From contig CANRPG010000022.1 in the NCBI GenBank assembly GCA_947632425.1, positions 1-16,381 of the forward strand: a stretch of DNA of 16,381 nucleotides. Direction: 5' to 3'. Shown here piece by piece: positions 1 to 6,039 of the stretch. Below the pieces are notes generated by a model that had not been told where the DNA came from, did not search any database, and was given only the letters and a program-made list of their open reading frames with translations. The stretch is from an uncultured Clostridia bacterium. Lineage in GTDB: Bacteria; Bacillota; Clostridia; Oscillospirales; Ruminococcaceae. Position 1 is the stretch's first letter. Every line of letters starts with the position of its first letter. Position numbers and translations under genes: made by a program.

Positions 1-71
1 GCTACAGCGGCGCTGTTGTTTGCGAGGTTTGAGGCGAAGTAATTGAAAAGGGCGAAGTAATACCGGCAACT

Positions 72-704
72 ATGGGCAGCCTCGAGGTTATCCCCGAAGC
101 CGGCAAGGGCGCGCCCACGATAACCCTCACCGAGGCCGGCATGATAGACCTGGAAGATGCGGCTCTTACGGATGCTGAAAAAGAAGCTCTGAACAACGGC
201 GCGGACATTGACATCATACTTTCTATAGATGATGCGACCTCCACCGTTACCGCCGACGACAAGGCTCTTACCGACAAGGCTATAGCAGACAAATTCATTT
301 TAGGTCAGTATATCAATATCGACATAAAGAAAATAATTGACGGCAAGGAATTTGACGTAACGCAGCTCGGCAAGGAGATAAGCCTTACAATAGCAGTTCC
401 CGACTCGCTGAAAGCAGACGGCAGAACGTTTGCAATAGTTCGCCTGCACGACGGCAAGGCTGACATACTCAGCGACCTTGACAGCGATGCGAACACTATC
501 ACTTTCAAGACCGACAAATTCTCGGTATACGCGATAGTTTACGCCGACAAGGCTGCAACACCCCCTGCACCGTCAACACCCGACAGCAACGTGAGCGATA
601 ATTCACCTGCCACCGGCGGCGACATCTCGCTGATATTCATGATACTGGCGGCTGTGGTGCTCGGCGCAATATGCATTATCCGCAAGGAAAACAAAGCTCG
701 CTGA
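72..704 (+). CDS. Cell-wall-anchored surface protein, C-terminal part
   Basis: This is the C-terminal part of an exported surface protein. Residues 155-160 read DKFSVYAIVY-like, a segment common just before the anchor of Firmicute surface proteins. A Pro/Ser/Thr-rich linker follows (about 162-177), then SPATG at residues 178-182, a hydrophobic helix (about 185-204) and the basic tail RKENKAR. That order (sortase-type signal, membrane helix, positive tail) is diagnostic of covalent wall anchoring; SPATG instead of LPxTG suggests a variant sortase recognition class (inference). ATG 72 has no ribosome binding site. The same frame continues coding-like upstream (GEVIEKGEVIPAT from base 33) until an in-frame TGA at 30-32, so the true gene probably begins outside the window and this copy may carry a nonsense change or frameshift. 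The function of the ectodomain is unknown. Confidence 0.7.
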   Translation: MGSLEVIPEAGKGAPTITLTEAGMIDLEDAALTDAEKEALNNGADIDIILSIDDATSTVTADDKALTDKAIADKFILGQYINIDIKKIIDGKEFDVTQLGKEISLTIAVPDSLKADGRTFAIVRLHDGKADILSDLDSDANTITFKTDKFSVYAIVYADKAATPPAPSTPDSNVSDNSPATGGDISLIFMILAAVVLGAICIIRKENKAR

Positions 705-716
705 AACTAAGCAATA

Positions 717-752
717 AAAAAATGGTCCTCACTTATGTGGGGATCATTTTTT
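717..752. terminator. Bidirectional intrinsic terminator
   Basis: Six A, a 10-bp stem core (two G-T wobbles) around the loop TTAT, then six T; counting the A/T tracts, 16 pairs in total. It lies 12 bases after the stop of the surface protein gene and covers the last codons and stop of the minus-strand methyltransferase gene. It can therefore end transcription from both sides. Confidence 0.85.
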
Positions 753-1391
753 CGCCTTTGCGCATATCATATCGCTGCCGGGGTAGGTGTGAAGCGCCGT
801 TTCCTCAAACCCTGCGCCGTGTAAAAGATCGGTCAGCTGCTGCTTTGTAGGCAGAAATAAATTGTACTCTTTAGCGTTTTGCAAAGTCTTATCCGAAAGC
901 CCTTCCCTGCCGTACTCATCGAGAGCCAGCAGAAACGTGCCGCCGCCTTTAAGCACGCGGTAAACTTCTTTCAGCTCTCTCTGCGGCTCTTTCCAGAAAT
1001 AAAAGCTCTCTACCGTTAAAATTACGTCGAACATACCGTCCTCAAACGGCATTGAAGCCACCTGCGCACACTGTATATTCATCTTGCCGCGCTCTATATC
1101 AGCGGCGTTGTTTCTTATGGCAAGCCCTACCGCCGTTTCTGAATGGTCTATACCGAAAAGCTTGCCCTGTGGCAGCATACGCGACAATTTGCAAAGCGCC
1201 GCACCGCCTCCGCAGCCTATGTCCAAGACCGTCTCACTGCCGTTGAAAGACACCAGCGAAAGCGCGCGGTCTGTAAGCAGGCGGTGGCTGTCATTCATGC
1301 GTGTGAGCATTGCTTCACCTGCCACGCCGCGTGGGTCAGAAGGGTCGCCGAGCCGCGTTATTTCCTCCTGCGTAAGTTTTGAAATATCCAT
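744..1391 (-). CDS. Class I SAM-dependent methyltransferase
   Basis: This 215-aa protein has the class I (Rossmann-like) methyltransferase pattern: motif I VLDIGCGGG at residues 55-63, an acidic residue ending the second strand (FGIDHSE), then SMPFEDGMFDVILTVESFYFW carrying motif II/post-I and YRVLKGGGTFLLA as motif III. It most resembles the UbiE/Methyltransf_11 group of small-molecule methylases, but the substrate cannot be read from sequence. It is the last gene of a three-gene minus-strand operon. Its ATG lies one base after the stop of the upstream gene, with GAGGA inside that gene as ribosome binding site, so translation is probably coupled. Its stop lies inside the shared terminator. 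Confidence 0.85.
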   Translation of the reverse strand: MDISKLTQEEITRLGDPSDPRGVAGEAMLTRMNDSHRLLTDRALSLVSFNGSETVLDIGCGGGAALCKLSRMLPQGKLFGIDHSETAVGLAIRNNAADIERGKMNIQCAQVASMPFEDGMFDVILTVESFYFWKEPQRELKEVYRVLKGGGTFLLALDEYGREGLSDKTLQNAKEYNLFLPTKQQLTDLLHGAGFEETALHTYPGSDMICAKAKK

Positions 1392-1392
1392 G

Positions 1393-2016
1393 TCAGTCCT
1401 CGCCGCCGTTTTTTAGTATGTCGGTATAGTCCGCAGTCTCTCCCACAGACGAAATGCTGTAGGAAGTCAGGCAGTCTCTTGTCCACGCGCAGCGATTGAG
1501 AATATCGGGCGTTACGCTTGCCGAAACCTGCGAATATGTCATCGGCTGCTGCGATACATAGCCGCCCAGCAGTACCGAGCGTTCAAAACCATGCTCTAAA
1601 AGCAGCGCGGCAAGTTCGTCAACTGCCTTTTTCAGCAGCATTCTGCGCGTGCCTTTGTAGTACTTTTTAATACCCTGCACGTTTATCTTGAAACATATCT
1701 GCTTGCGAAGCTCCTCGCCCTCGAGCGTTACCATATTCAGCACATCTTCTGTAATGCCCTCGAGGTCGCTGTGCCAAGTAAGCTTTTTTAAGTACTTGCG
1801 TATCTCGGGCGTGCGTATGTGCAAGACCGCCTGCCACACTTTAGAGAAATTCCCCTCGTCGGCTATCTCGTAGCAATTCTCGCCGCATTTTTGCATACCG
1901 TGTTCCTCGCACTCCTCTCGCACGGCAGTATAAATGGAATCGAGAACGTAAACGCCCTCGCACTCAACCTTTTCGTCGTCGATCTCAAATTCAATTCTGT
2001 ACATTTCTTCGGACAT
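1393..2016 (-). CDS. Conserved-looking hypothetical protein, 207 aa
   Basis: I do not recognise a family. The protein is acidic at the N-terminus (MSEEMYRIEFEIDDEKVE) with no signal peptide or membrane helix, so it is probably cytoplasmic. It contains a cysteine-bearing stretch (GMQKCGENCYE, about residues 40-50), a basic segment (KKYYKGTRRMLLKKAV, about 116-131) and a hydrophobic helix ELAALLLEHGF. It is clearly a real gene: AGAGGTG sits 6 bases before the ATG, it is sandwiched between transporter and methyltransferase genes with 1- to 11-base gaps, and its codon use matches its neighbours. Its ribosome binding site overlaps the stop of the transporter gene, implying coupled translation. A role alongside the transporter or methyltransferase is only inference. 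Confidence 0.75.
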   Translation of the reverse strand: MSEEMYRIEFEIDDEKVECEGVYVLDSIYTAVREECEEHGMQKCGENCYEIADEGNFSKVWQAVLHIRTPEIRKYLKKLTWHSDLEGITEDVLNMVTLEGEELRKQICFKINVQGIKKYYKGTRRMLLKKAVDELAALLLEHGFERSVLLGGYVSQQPMTYSQVSASVTPDILNRCAWTRDCLTSYSISSVGETADYTDILKNGGED

Positions 2017-2027
2017 TTAAAACACCT

Positions 2028-3164
2028 CTATTTCATTTTATAAAGCGACAGCCCTGCGGACTGTATCACAAAAAGTATCAGCAAAAACGTTATATTCAGC
2101 GCACCGAAAATAAGCACATATTTTTTCATGCCCTCTCGGTCGCGCCTGCGGTATTCGCTGAGCGTTATAAGGCTCGCAAGAGAAGCAATCGGCGTGCCCA
2201 GACCGCCTATGTTCACCGCGACCAGCAAATTGCTGTAAGCCTTTGTAAAGTGCGAGAGCATAACAGCCGTCGGCACGTTGCTCATCACCTGACAGCACAA
2301 AACGCCTATCGCCAGTTCCCTGCCCGGCAGAATGTTCATCAGCGTTTCCCTCACCGCCGAAATCCGCGCCATGTTTCCCGAAAAAACAAAGAATGCCGCA
2401 AATGTCGCAAGCAGAGGGTAGTTCACATCTTTGAGCGCTTTTCTGTCTAATACGAGCATCGCCGCCGTGACTATCGCAGTGCAGGCAAGGTATGGTATAA
2501 CGCGCAGCACGCCTAAGATAGATACCACAAAAAGCACGCTGTAAACCACCGTCCGCGACTTGTGGAAGGTGTACTCCTCGCGGTTTTCAAGGTGCATGGG
2601 CTCGCGCGGTATTACAATGCAGCACAGCGCAATAAGCAAAAACGCCGCCGCGAACGGCACTGTCATTATCTCTATAAAAACCGCGGTATCTATGTTGAAA
2701 TACGAGTATAAATACAAGTTTTGCGGATTGCCGAACGGGGTTATCATGCCGCCTAAGTTTGCGGCTATGTTTTGCAGAACGAACGTGTACGCCATGTATT
2801 TTTTCTTGTTGGTGGCGGCAAGCACGAAGTACCCCAGCGGCAGAAACGTCAGCAGAGCCATGTCATTGGCAAGCAGCATTGAGCCTGCATAGGTTATGAA
2901 AACAACGCCGATGACCACGTTGCGCACGTTGCTAAGGCTGTGAACTATCTTCTCGGCGGCAAGCTCGAACGTGTGTATGCGAGCAAAACCGCAGACTACC
3001 TCCAGCGTGCAGAAAAGGCAGGCAAGCGTTTTCATGTCAAAATAGCCGGCGTACTGCCTGTCGGGCGGAACGAAAAAACAAGTCACAAGCGCCGCGAGCA
3101 GGGCAATGCACAAAACAGGCTGTTTTTTAAACGCGCCCACAGCGGCGGACATAATGTTGTGCAC
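2028..3164 (-). CDS. ArsB/CitM-type anion permease
   Basis: Polytopic inner-membrane protein of about 378 aa in the ion transporter superfamily that includes ArsB, NhaD and citrate/dicarboxylate carriers. The key signature is GGMITPFGNPQNLYLY, the re-entrant hairpin with its N-P motif. A second, mirrored half carries SNVPTAVMLSHF and IGGLGTPIASLASLITL, as expected for the inverted-repeat fold; about ten hydrophobic helices are visible. The substrate (a carboxylate, arsenite or another anion) is not predictable. I chose GTG at 3162-3164 because GAGGTG lies 8 bases before it; the ATG at 3150-3152 would be 20 bases from that site, and farther upstream starts lie within or before the promoter. 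It is the first gene of an operon with the 207-aa protein and the methyltransferase. Confidence 0.8.
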   Translation of the reverse strand: MHNIMSAAVGAFKKQPVLCIALLAALVTCFFVPPDRQYAGYFDMKTLACLFCTLEVVCGFARIHTFELAAEKIVHSLSNVRNVVIGVVFITYAGSMLLANDMALLTFLPLGYFVLAATNKKKYMAYTFVLQNIAANLGGMITPFGNPQNLYLYSYFNIDTAVFIEIMTVPFAAAFLLIALCCIVIPREPMHLENREEYTFHKSRTVVYSVLFVVSILGVLRVIPYLACTAIVTAAMLVLDRKALKDVNYPLLATFAAFFVFSGNMARISAVRETLMNILPGRELAIGVLCCQVMSNVPTAVMLSHFTKAYSNLLVAVNIGGLGTPIASLASLITLSEYRRRDREGMKKYVLIFGALNITFLLILFVIQSAGLSLYKMK

Positions 3165-3216
3165 GAAAGTTACACCTCGATGAATACAAAAATGTTGCAA
3201 AATAATTGCCCGTATA

Positions 3217-3245
3217 ATTATACCACACAGCCGCAATTTTTACAA
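3217..3245 (-). promoter_or_regulatory. Sigma-A promoter of the transporter operon
   Basis: On the minus strand TTGTAA (3240-3245) and TATAAT (3217-3222) are separated by 17 bases, with an extended -10 TGG. The GTG start is about 50 bases downstream. Confidence 0.75.
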
Positions 3246-3274
3246 GTACTTTTTCTACCAGAGGCAAGAGATTT

Positions 3275-3295
3275 AGAAGCAAGAGGCAAGATGTT
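3275..3295 (+). repeat. 21-bp inverted repeat, left copy
   Basis: A purine-rich 21-base sequence beginning AGAAGCAAGAGGCAAG is repeated perfectly in inverted orientation at 3916-3936. It consists of AGCAAGA/GGCAAGA heptamers, so it may be a relic of a heptamer array rather than a true transposon end. The bracketed segment is 662 bp and includes a relic reading frame, one dispersed repeat copy and a long palindrome. Confidence 0.6.
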
Positions 3296-3328
3296 GCTGC
3301 TTTAACTTTCGCGCGTTATTTGAATATT

Positions 3329-3432
3329 CGCGCTTACGCGCAAACCTGCGGAGCTGTTCAACGCCCCAACTTTATTTTAGTTATCTTCTCATTTTGAGTG
3401 AGCTAACACTTTGGCGCAACTCTAATCGAGGG
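3329..3432 (+). repeat. Dispersed repeat: palindromic tip plus tail, copy 1
   Basis: It starts with the GC-rich palindromic tip (3329-3354: CGCGCTTACGCGC, then AACCTGCGGAGC) and continues with a tail containing CAACGCCCCAACT, TCTTCTCATTTTGAGTG and a GCGCAA end. In reverse complement the tip and tail align with 9953-10072, and the tail alone aligns with 6260-6357. It is therefore the end of a larger element, truncated here. Confidence 0.75.
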
Positions 3433-3661
3433 GGAAACCATAGGGATTATAGGGGGTAAATATGTCAGGAAGGGCGCGCTGTTTTATAGCGTCTGCAAGC
3501 AGCCGCCACAAGTTTCTTGCGAAACTTGCCCCCTTCTTATCTAAAATTTCCCCTCGAGCTTCCTCTTCCTTATCCACACCCTCGACCACGCGCTGAGCCT
3601 TGGTGGTATTTCGAGATCTTTTCGCTCGGAACTTCGTGCCTTTGTGGTAAAGGCTAAATAG
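3422..3661 (-). pseudogene. Relic reading frame, 79 codons, no start
   Basis: On the minus strand an open frame without ATG runs from just after a TAG (3662-3664) to a TAG at 3422-3424. The peptide looks like the end of a real protein: a charged middle (VVEGVDKEEEARGEILDKKG), then FARNLWRLLADAIKQRALPD and a Pro/aromatic end, IFTPYNPYGFPLD. No ribosome binding site or plausible start is visible, and the 3' end merges with the dispersed repeat at 3329-3432. I do not recognise the family. It could be a decayed gene or a chance frame in GC-rich DNA. Confidence 0.35.
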
Positions 3662-3767
3662 CTAAATACGCATAGGTTTTGTTTGCAAGGCAACGGAGGT
3701 CAGTAGTGCGGGAATATGAACTATAACGTACTACAGAAAAATAAACTTTTTATATCAACCATACCTA

Positions 3768-3871
3768 ATATACACCGCCTACCCCACAGAAACGGCTCAC
3801 CTCTACATGCCGCTGGAAGAATATTCTGCCAGCATTCTCTCTTTTGGGTGGTGTGTGGGTAGGGCTATATT
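3768..3871. repeat. About 100-bp imperfect palindrome
   Basis: Outer arms TATA plus CCTACCC...ACA pair with TGTGGGTAGG...TATA, and the centre is the near-perfect hairpin GCTGG-A-AGAATATTCT-G-CCAGC at 3812-3833. The arms in between pair only patchily (CACC with GGTG). This resembles a small hairpin-type non-autonomous element; no gene is seen in it. Confidence 0.5.
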
Positions 3872-3915
3872 TTAATCTAAGAAAAATCTTATAATCCGCA
3901 GTACAGACAAATCCA

Positions 3916-3936
3916 AACATCTTGCCTCTTGCTTCT
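3916..3936 (-). repeat. 21-bp inverted repeat, right copy
   Basis: Perfect reverse complement of 3275-3295. The pair gives the 662-bp segment between them transposon-like ends, but no target-site duplication is evident in the flanks. Confidence 0.6.
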
Positions 3937-3961
3937 ATCTGAACCGCAGAAAGAACGGATT

Positions 3962-4086
3962 CACGCAAACGCCGCAAACCGTTTCTAACCTCTAACATCT
4001 AACTTCTATCTTCTAATAGGGCAAGCACGCGCAAACGCCGCAAAATCGTTTCTAACCTCTTACATCTAACTTCTAACCTCTAATAG
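3962..4086 (-). repeat. Tandem duplication built on a 7-base repeat
   Basis: Two units (3962-4019 and 4026-4086) each have a GC-rich head (GCAAACGCCGCAAA) and a pyrimidine-rich tail. On the minus strand the tail is a run of heptamers: AAGATAG, AAGTTAG, ATGTTAG, AGGTTAG in one copy and AGGTTAG, AAGTTAG, ATGTAAG, AGGTTAG in the other. The array abuts the terminator of the downstream-ending CheX-like gene. It does not code for protein. Confidence 0.8.
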
Positions 4087-4114
4087 AAAAAATTCCCTGA
4101 CTTGTGTCAGGGAA
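4087..4114 (-). terminator. Intrinsic terminator of the CheY/CheX operon
   Basis: On the minus strand a perfect 9-bp stem TTCCCTGAC/GTCAGGGAA with loop ACAA is followed directly by six T. It lies 12 bases beyond the stop at 4127. Confidence 0.92.
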
Positions 4115-4126
4115 CTTCTTATGCTG

Positions 4127-5014
4127 CTATACATTTGAAAGTATGAAGTGCACCGTGCCGAATGAGTACGCAACCGGCACATCTACCGCCGCTTTGTCGT
4201 ACTTTACCTCCGTGCTGTATACAAACTCCTGCGGCTCGAGGGTCATCTCCTTGCCAAACTCGTTCGACTGGTTCACTATGAACAGTCCGTTGTGCAGGTT
4301 CAGAAATTCACCCACCGTCGCGTTTACAAAGTCGTCGGCGGTGTCCAGCTTCTCCTCAGAAAACCTCTCCGCAAACTTTATGTAAACATCGGTGTCGCAG
4401 CATACCGCGGTGCAGGAATCTACCGTCTCGCTGTTTACCTTCTGGCGCACCATGTTCTCATAATTTGCGCCGTCGATAATGCTTGCGGTCATCGGCGTGA
4501 AGTCGTCGCCCACAAAGCGTATCAGGTTCTTGAAAAGCAGCGTTAAATAGGTAACATACTCGCCTGCATCTTCGTGACCATTTATCTTGTAAAAATCAGC
4601 GATTATCTTTTCCAGCTTGTCGGTCTTGTCGCCGCTCATATCGCTCTCAGAAAGCGCGTTGAAGCTCTTGTAATCGTTGAGAGCCTTTTCAAACTGTGCG
4701 TTCGTCAGCACGTTGTTGTTCACCAGCGTCTGACCCAGTATCAGGTAATCCTGCGGCTGCTTCGACAGCAGCTCGTCAACCTGCTCAGACGTGATAAATC
4801 CCATTTCTACGGCAATATCGCCTATCCTCTTGTCAACGGTAGACTGCACCTGATGTATGAATTCCACCTGCCCTGCCGTCATGTAGCCTGCGTTTATTGC
4901 AAGCACGCCGAGACGCGTTTTGGTGTTTTTCTTGTCCTCGAGAGCCTTTGCCAGCTGCGGAGCGGTAACTATACCCTCGTTGAGCAGATAACTTCCGAAA
5001 AATTGTGCAAACAT
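4127..5014 (-). CDS. MshEN-like repeats fused to CheX-like phosphatase domain
   Basis: Cytoplasmic 295-aa protein. The N-terminal half holds four helical repeats of the GspE/MshE N-terminal type: GSYLLNEGIVTAPQLAKAL (7-25), RLGVLAINAGYMTAGQVEFI (34-53), RIGDIAVEMGFITSEQVDEL (63-82) and ILGQTLVNNNVLTNAQFEKA (92-111). MshEN domains of this pattern can bind cyclic-di-GMP. A linker leads to a C-terminal domain (about 150-290) of the CheX/CheC type, with the phosphatase signature ExxN as E236-F-L-N239 in VGEFLNLHNG. CheX proteins dephosphorylate CheY. The gene starts 5 bases after a CheY-like gene, with AAGGAG inside that gene, so the two are translated together and are probably enzyme and substrate. 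The domain calls come from motif reading without profile searches; the CheX assignment is the less certain one. Confidence 0.7.
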   Translation of the reverse strand: MFAQFFGSYLLNEGIVTAPQLAKALEDKKNTKTRLGVLAINAGYMTAGQVEFIHQVQSTVDKRIGDIAVEMGFITSEQVDELLSKQPQDYLILGQTLVNNNVLTNAQFEKALNDYKSFNALSESDMSGDKTDKLEKIIADFYKINGHEDAGEYVTYLTLLFKNLIRFVGDDFTPMTASIIDGANYENMVRQKVNSETVDSCTAVCCDTDVYIKFAERFSEEKLDTADDFVNATVGEFLNLHNGLFIVNQSNEFGKEMTLEPQEFVYSTEVKYDKAAVDVPVAYSFGTVHFILSNV

Positions 5015-5019
5015 TCAGA

Positions 5020-5397
5020 TCATTCTCCTTCCGCAACTGTTTCTATGAGCTTTTGCACCTGCTCGTTGGAAATAGGCTTCTGCAAAAACTCAAATGCGCC
5101 TGCGTTTATGGCATCTTTCAGATGGTTCTGCGTGCCGACAGATGAAGCCATAACTATCTTCGCATCGGGGTCAAATCCGATGATCTCCTTTACGGCATCT
5201 ATGCCAGTCTTTTTCGGCATTACAATGTCCATAAATACGATGTTTGGCTTGTACTCCTTGTAGTTGTCAACAGCCTTTTCGCCGTCCTCAGCCTCGTAGC
5301 AAGCCTTTACACCCAGCGACAGAATGTAGTTTGTCAGCTTCTTTCTTGCAAACATCGAGTCGTCGCACACCATAACTGTTACTTCGTTTATAGTCAT
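5020..5397 (-). CDS. CheY-like single-domain response regulator
   Basis: A stand-alone receiver domain of 125 aa with no output domain. The acidic pocket is D12/D13 (VMVCDDS), the phosphorylated aspartate is D57 (FMDIVMP), the switch hydroxyl is S85 (VMASS) and the conserved lysine is K107 (QKPI), so all catalytic residues are intact. Such proteins act by binding a partner when phosphorylated. No histidine kinase or flagellar gene is in the window, so the input kinase must be encoded elsewhere. It is the first gene of a two-gene operon with the MshEN-CheX protein, which by its ExxN motif is the likely phosphatase for this regulator. A clear promoter lies upstream (5450-5478). The ribosome binding site before the ATG (AAAGGCGG) is modest. 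Confidence 0.92.
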   Translation of the reverse strand: MTINEVTVMVCDDSMFARKKLTNYILSLGVKACYEAEDGEKAVDNYKEYKPNIVFMDIVMPKKTGIDAVKEIIGFDPDAKIVMASSVGTQNHLKDAINAGAFEFLQKPISNEQVQKLIETVAEGE

Positions 5398-5424
5398 AAA
5401 GTTTTCCCGCCTTTTTTAAAGTTG

Positions 5425-5438
5425 AACGGTATTAACCG
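5425..5438. promoter_or_regulatory. Inverted repeat in the leader of the CheY-like gene
   Basis: ACGGT-ATTA-ACCGT lies just downstream of the expected transcription start of the minus-strand operon. It could be an operator or a small leader hairpin; it is short, so chance is possible. Confidence 0.3.
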
Positions 5439-5449
5439 TCATTTAATAT

Positions 5450-5478
5450 ATTATAACATAAAATTTAACAATTTGCAA
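5450..5478 (-). promoter_or_regulatory. Sigma-A promoter of the CheY/CheX operon
   Basis: On the minus strand TTGCAA (5473-5478) and TATAAT (5450-5455) are 17 bases apart, in an AT-rich region about 50 bases before the ATG. Confidence 0.75.
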
Positions 5479-5571
5479 GTACATATTGCACAAAAACCGT
5501 TGTGATTGTTCACAAATTACAAGCTGATTTTTTGGCAAAGCTCCCACACCGCGCTATTTTCACAAAATTTA

Positions 5572-5600
5572 TTGACAGAAGAATTTTTTTGTGATATAAT
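5572..5600 (+). promoter_or_regulatory. Consensus sigma-A promoter of tRNA-Leu
   Basis: TTGACA (5572-5577), 17 bases, TATAAT (5595-5600): a perfect consensus, as often found before stable RNA genes. The tRNA begins 27 bases after the -10 box. Confidence 0.92.
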
Positions 5601-5626
5601 AACAAGGTAATGTTTATATGTAATAA

Positions 5627-5711
<85 letters not shown>

Positions 5712-5713
<2 letters not shown>

Positions 5714-5826
5714 GAAACGCCCTTGACTTACGTCAAGAGCTCAGTGAATAGTGAATAATGAATAGTGAAGAGTTAATAGTTATTTGTAAGGCGGCGTTTC
5801 TGTACTATTCGTTATTCACTATTCAC
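5712..5826 (+). repeat. Heptamer array with interleaved inverted repeats
   Basis: Six 7-base repeats fill 5743-5784 (AGTGAAT twice, AATGAAT, AGTGAAG, AGTTAAT, AGTTATT). Bases 5744-5765 pair with 5805-5826 over 22 bp with one G-T. Separately CAGAAACGCC (5712-5721) pairs with GGCGTTTCTG (5793-5802), and CTTGAC-TTAC-GTCAAG forms a hairpin at 5722-5737. The first two pairings interleave, so they exclude each other or form a pseudoknot. No good terminator directly follows the tRNA, so this RNA may be in its trailer. Confidence 0.75.
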
Positions 5827-5894
5827 CACACATTGACCTCCTGCAAGCAGTCGGTCAAGTGCAGAAGAACCCTCTTCGAGGCTTCTTCCCATTC
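5818..5894 (+). repeat. Double-hairpin repeat unit, copy 1
   Basis: Two adjacent stem-loops: TTGACC/GGTCAA enclosing CTGC-AA-GCAG, then AAGAA-C-CCTC-TTC-GAGG-C-TTCTT. The same unit occurs inverted at 16293-16367 at roughly 85% identity by eye. Both copies are flanked by GTGAATA-type heptamers. Confidence 0.8.
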
Positions 5895-5933
5895 ACTAAC
5901 TATTGTCAATCGCTTTTTGATTTTAATGAGCTA

Positions 5934-5954
5934 AAAGACCCATTACGGGTCTTT
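5934..5954 (+). terminator. Terminator-like hairpin
   Basis: AAAGACCC-ATTAC-GGGTCTTT followed by CTTTGTCTTT. It may end transcription from the tRNA. A second GGGTCTTTTTT at 6026-6036 could compete for the same left arm. Confidence 0.5.
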
Positions 5955-6039
5955 CTTTGTCTTTCAAAGCTCGTTGTACTCAATAATGCGTTAAATTTGT
6001 CACTCTGCATTTTCCTGTCCCCCACGGGTCTTTTTTATT

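Noticed and set aside
3765..3998. A 77-codon minus-strand open frame
   Set aside because: It spans the palindrome and one inverted repeat copy, has no ribosome binding site and low-complexity composition explained by the repeats.
3962..4086. CRISPR array
   Set aside because: Only two units, the repeats are degenerate 7-base runs without unique spacers, and there are no cas genes.
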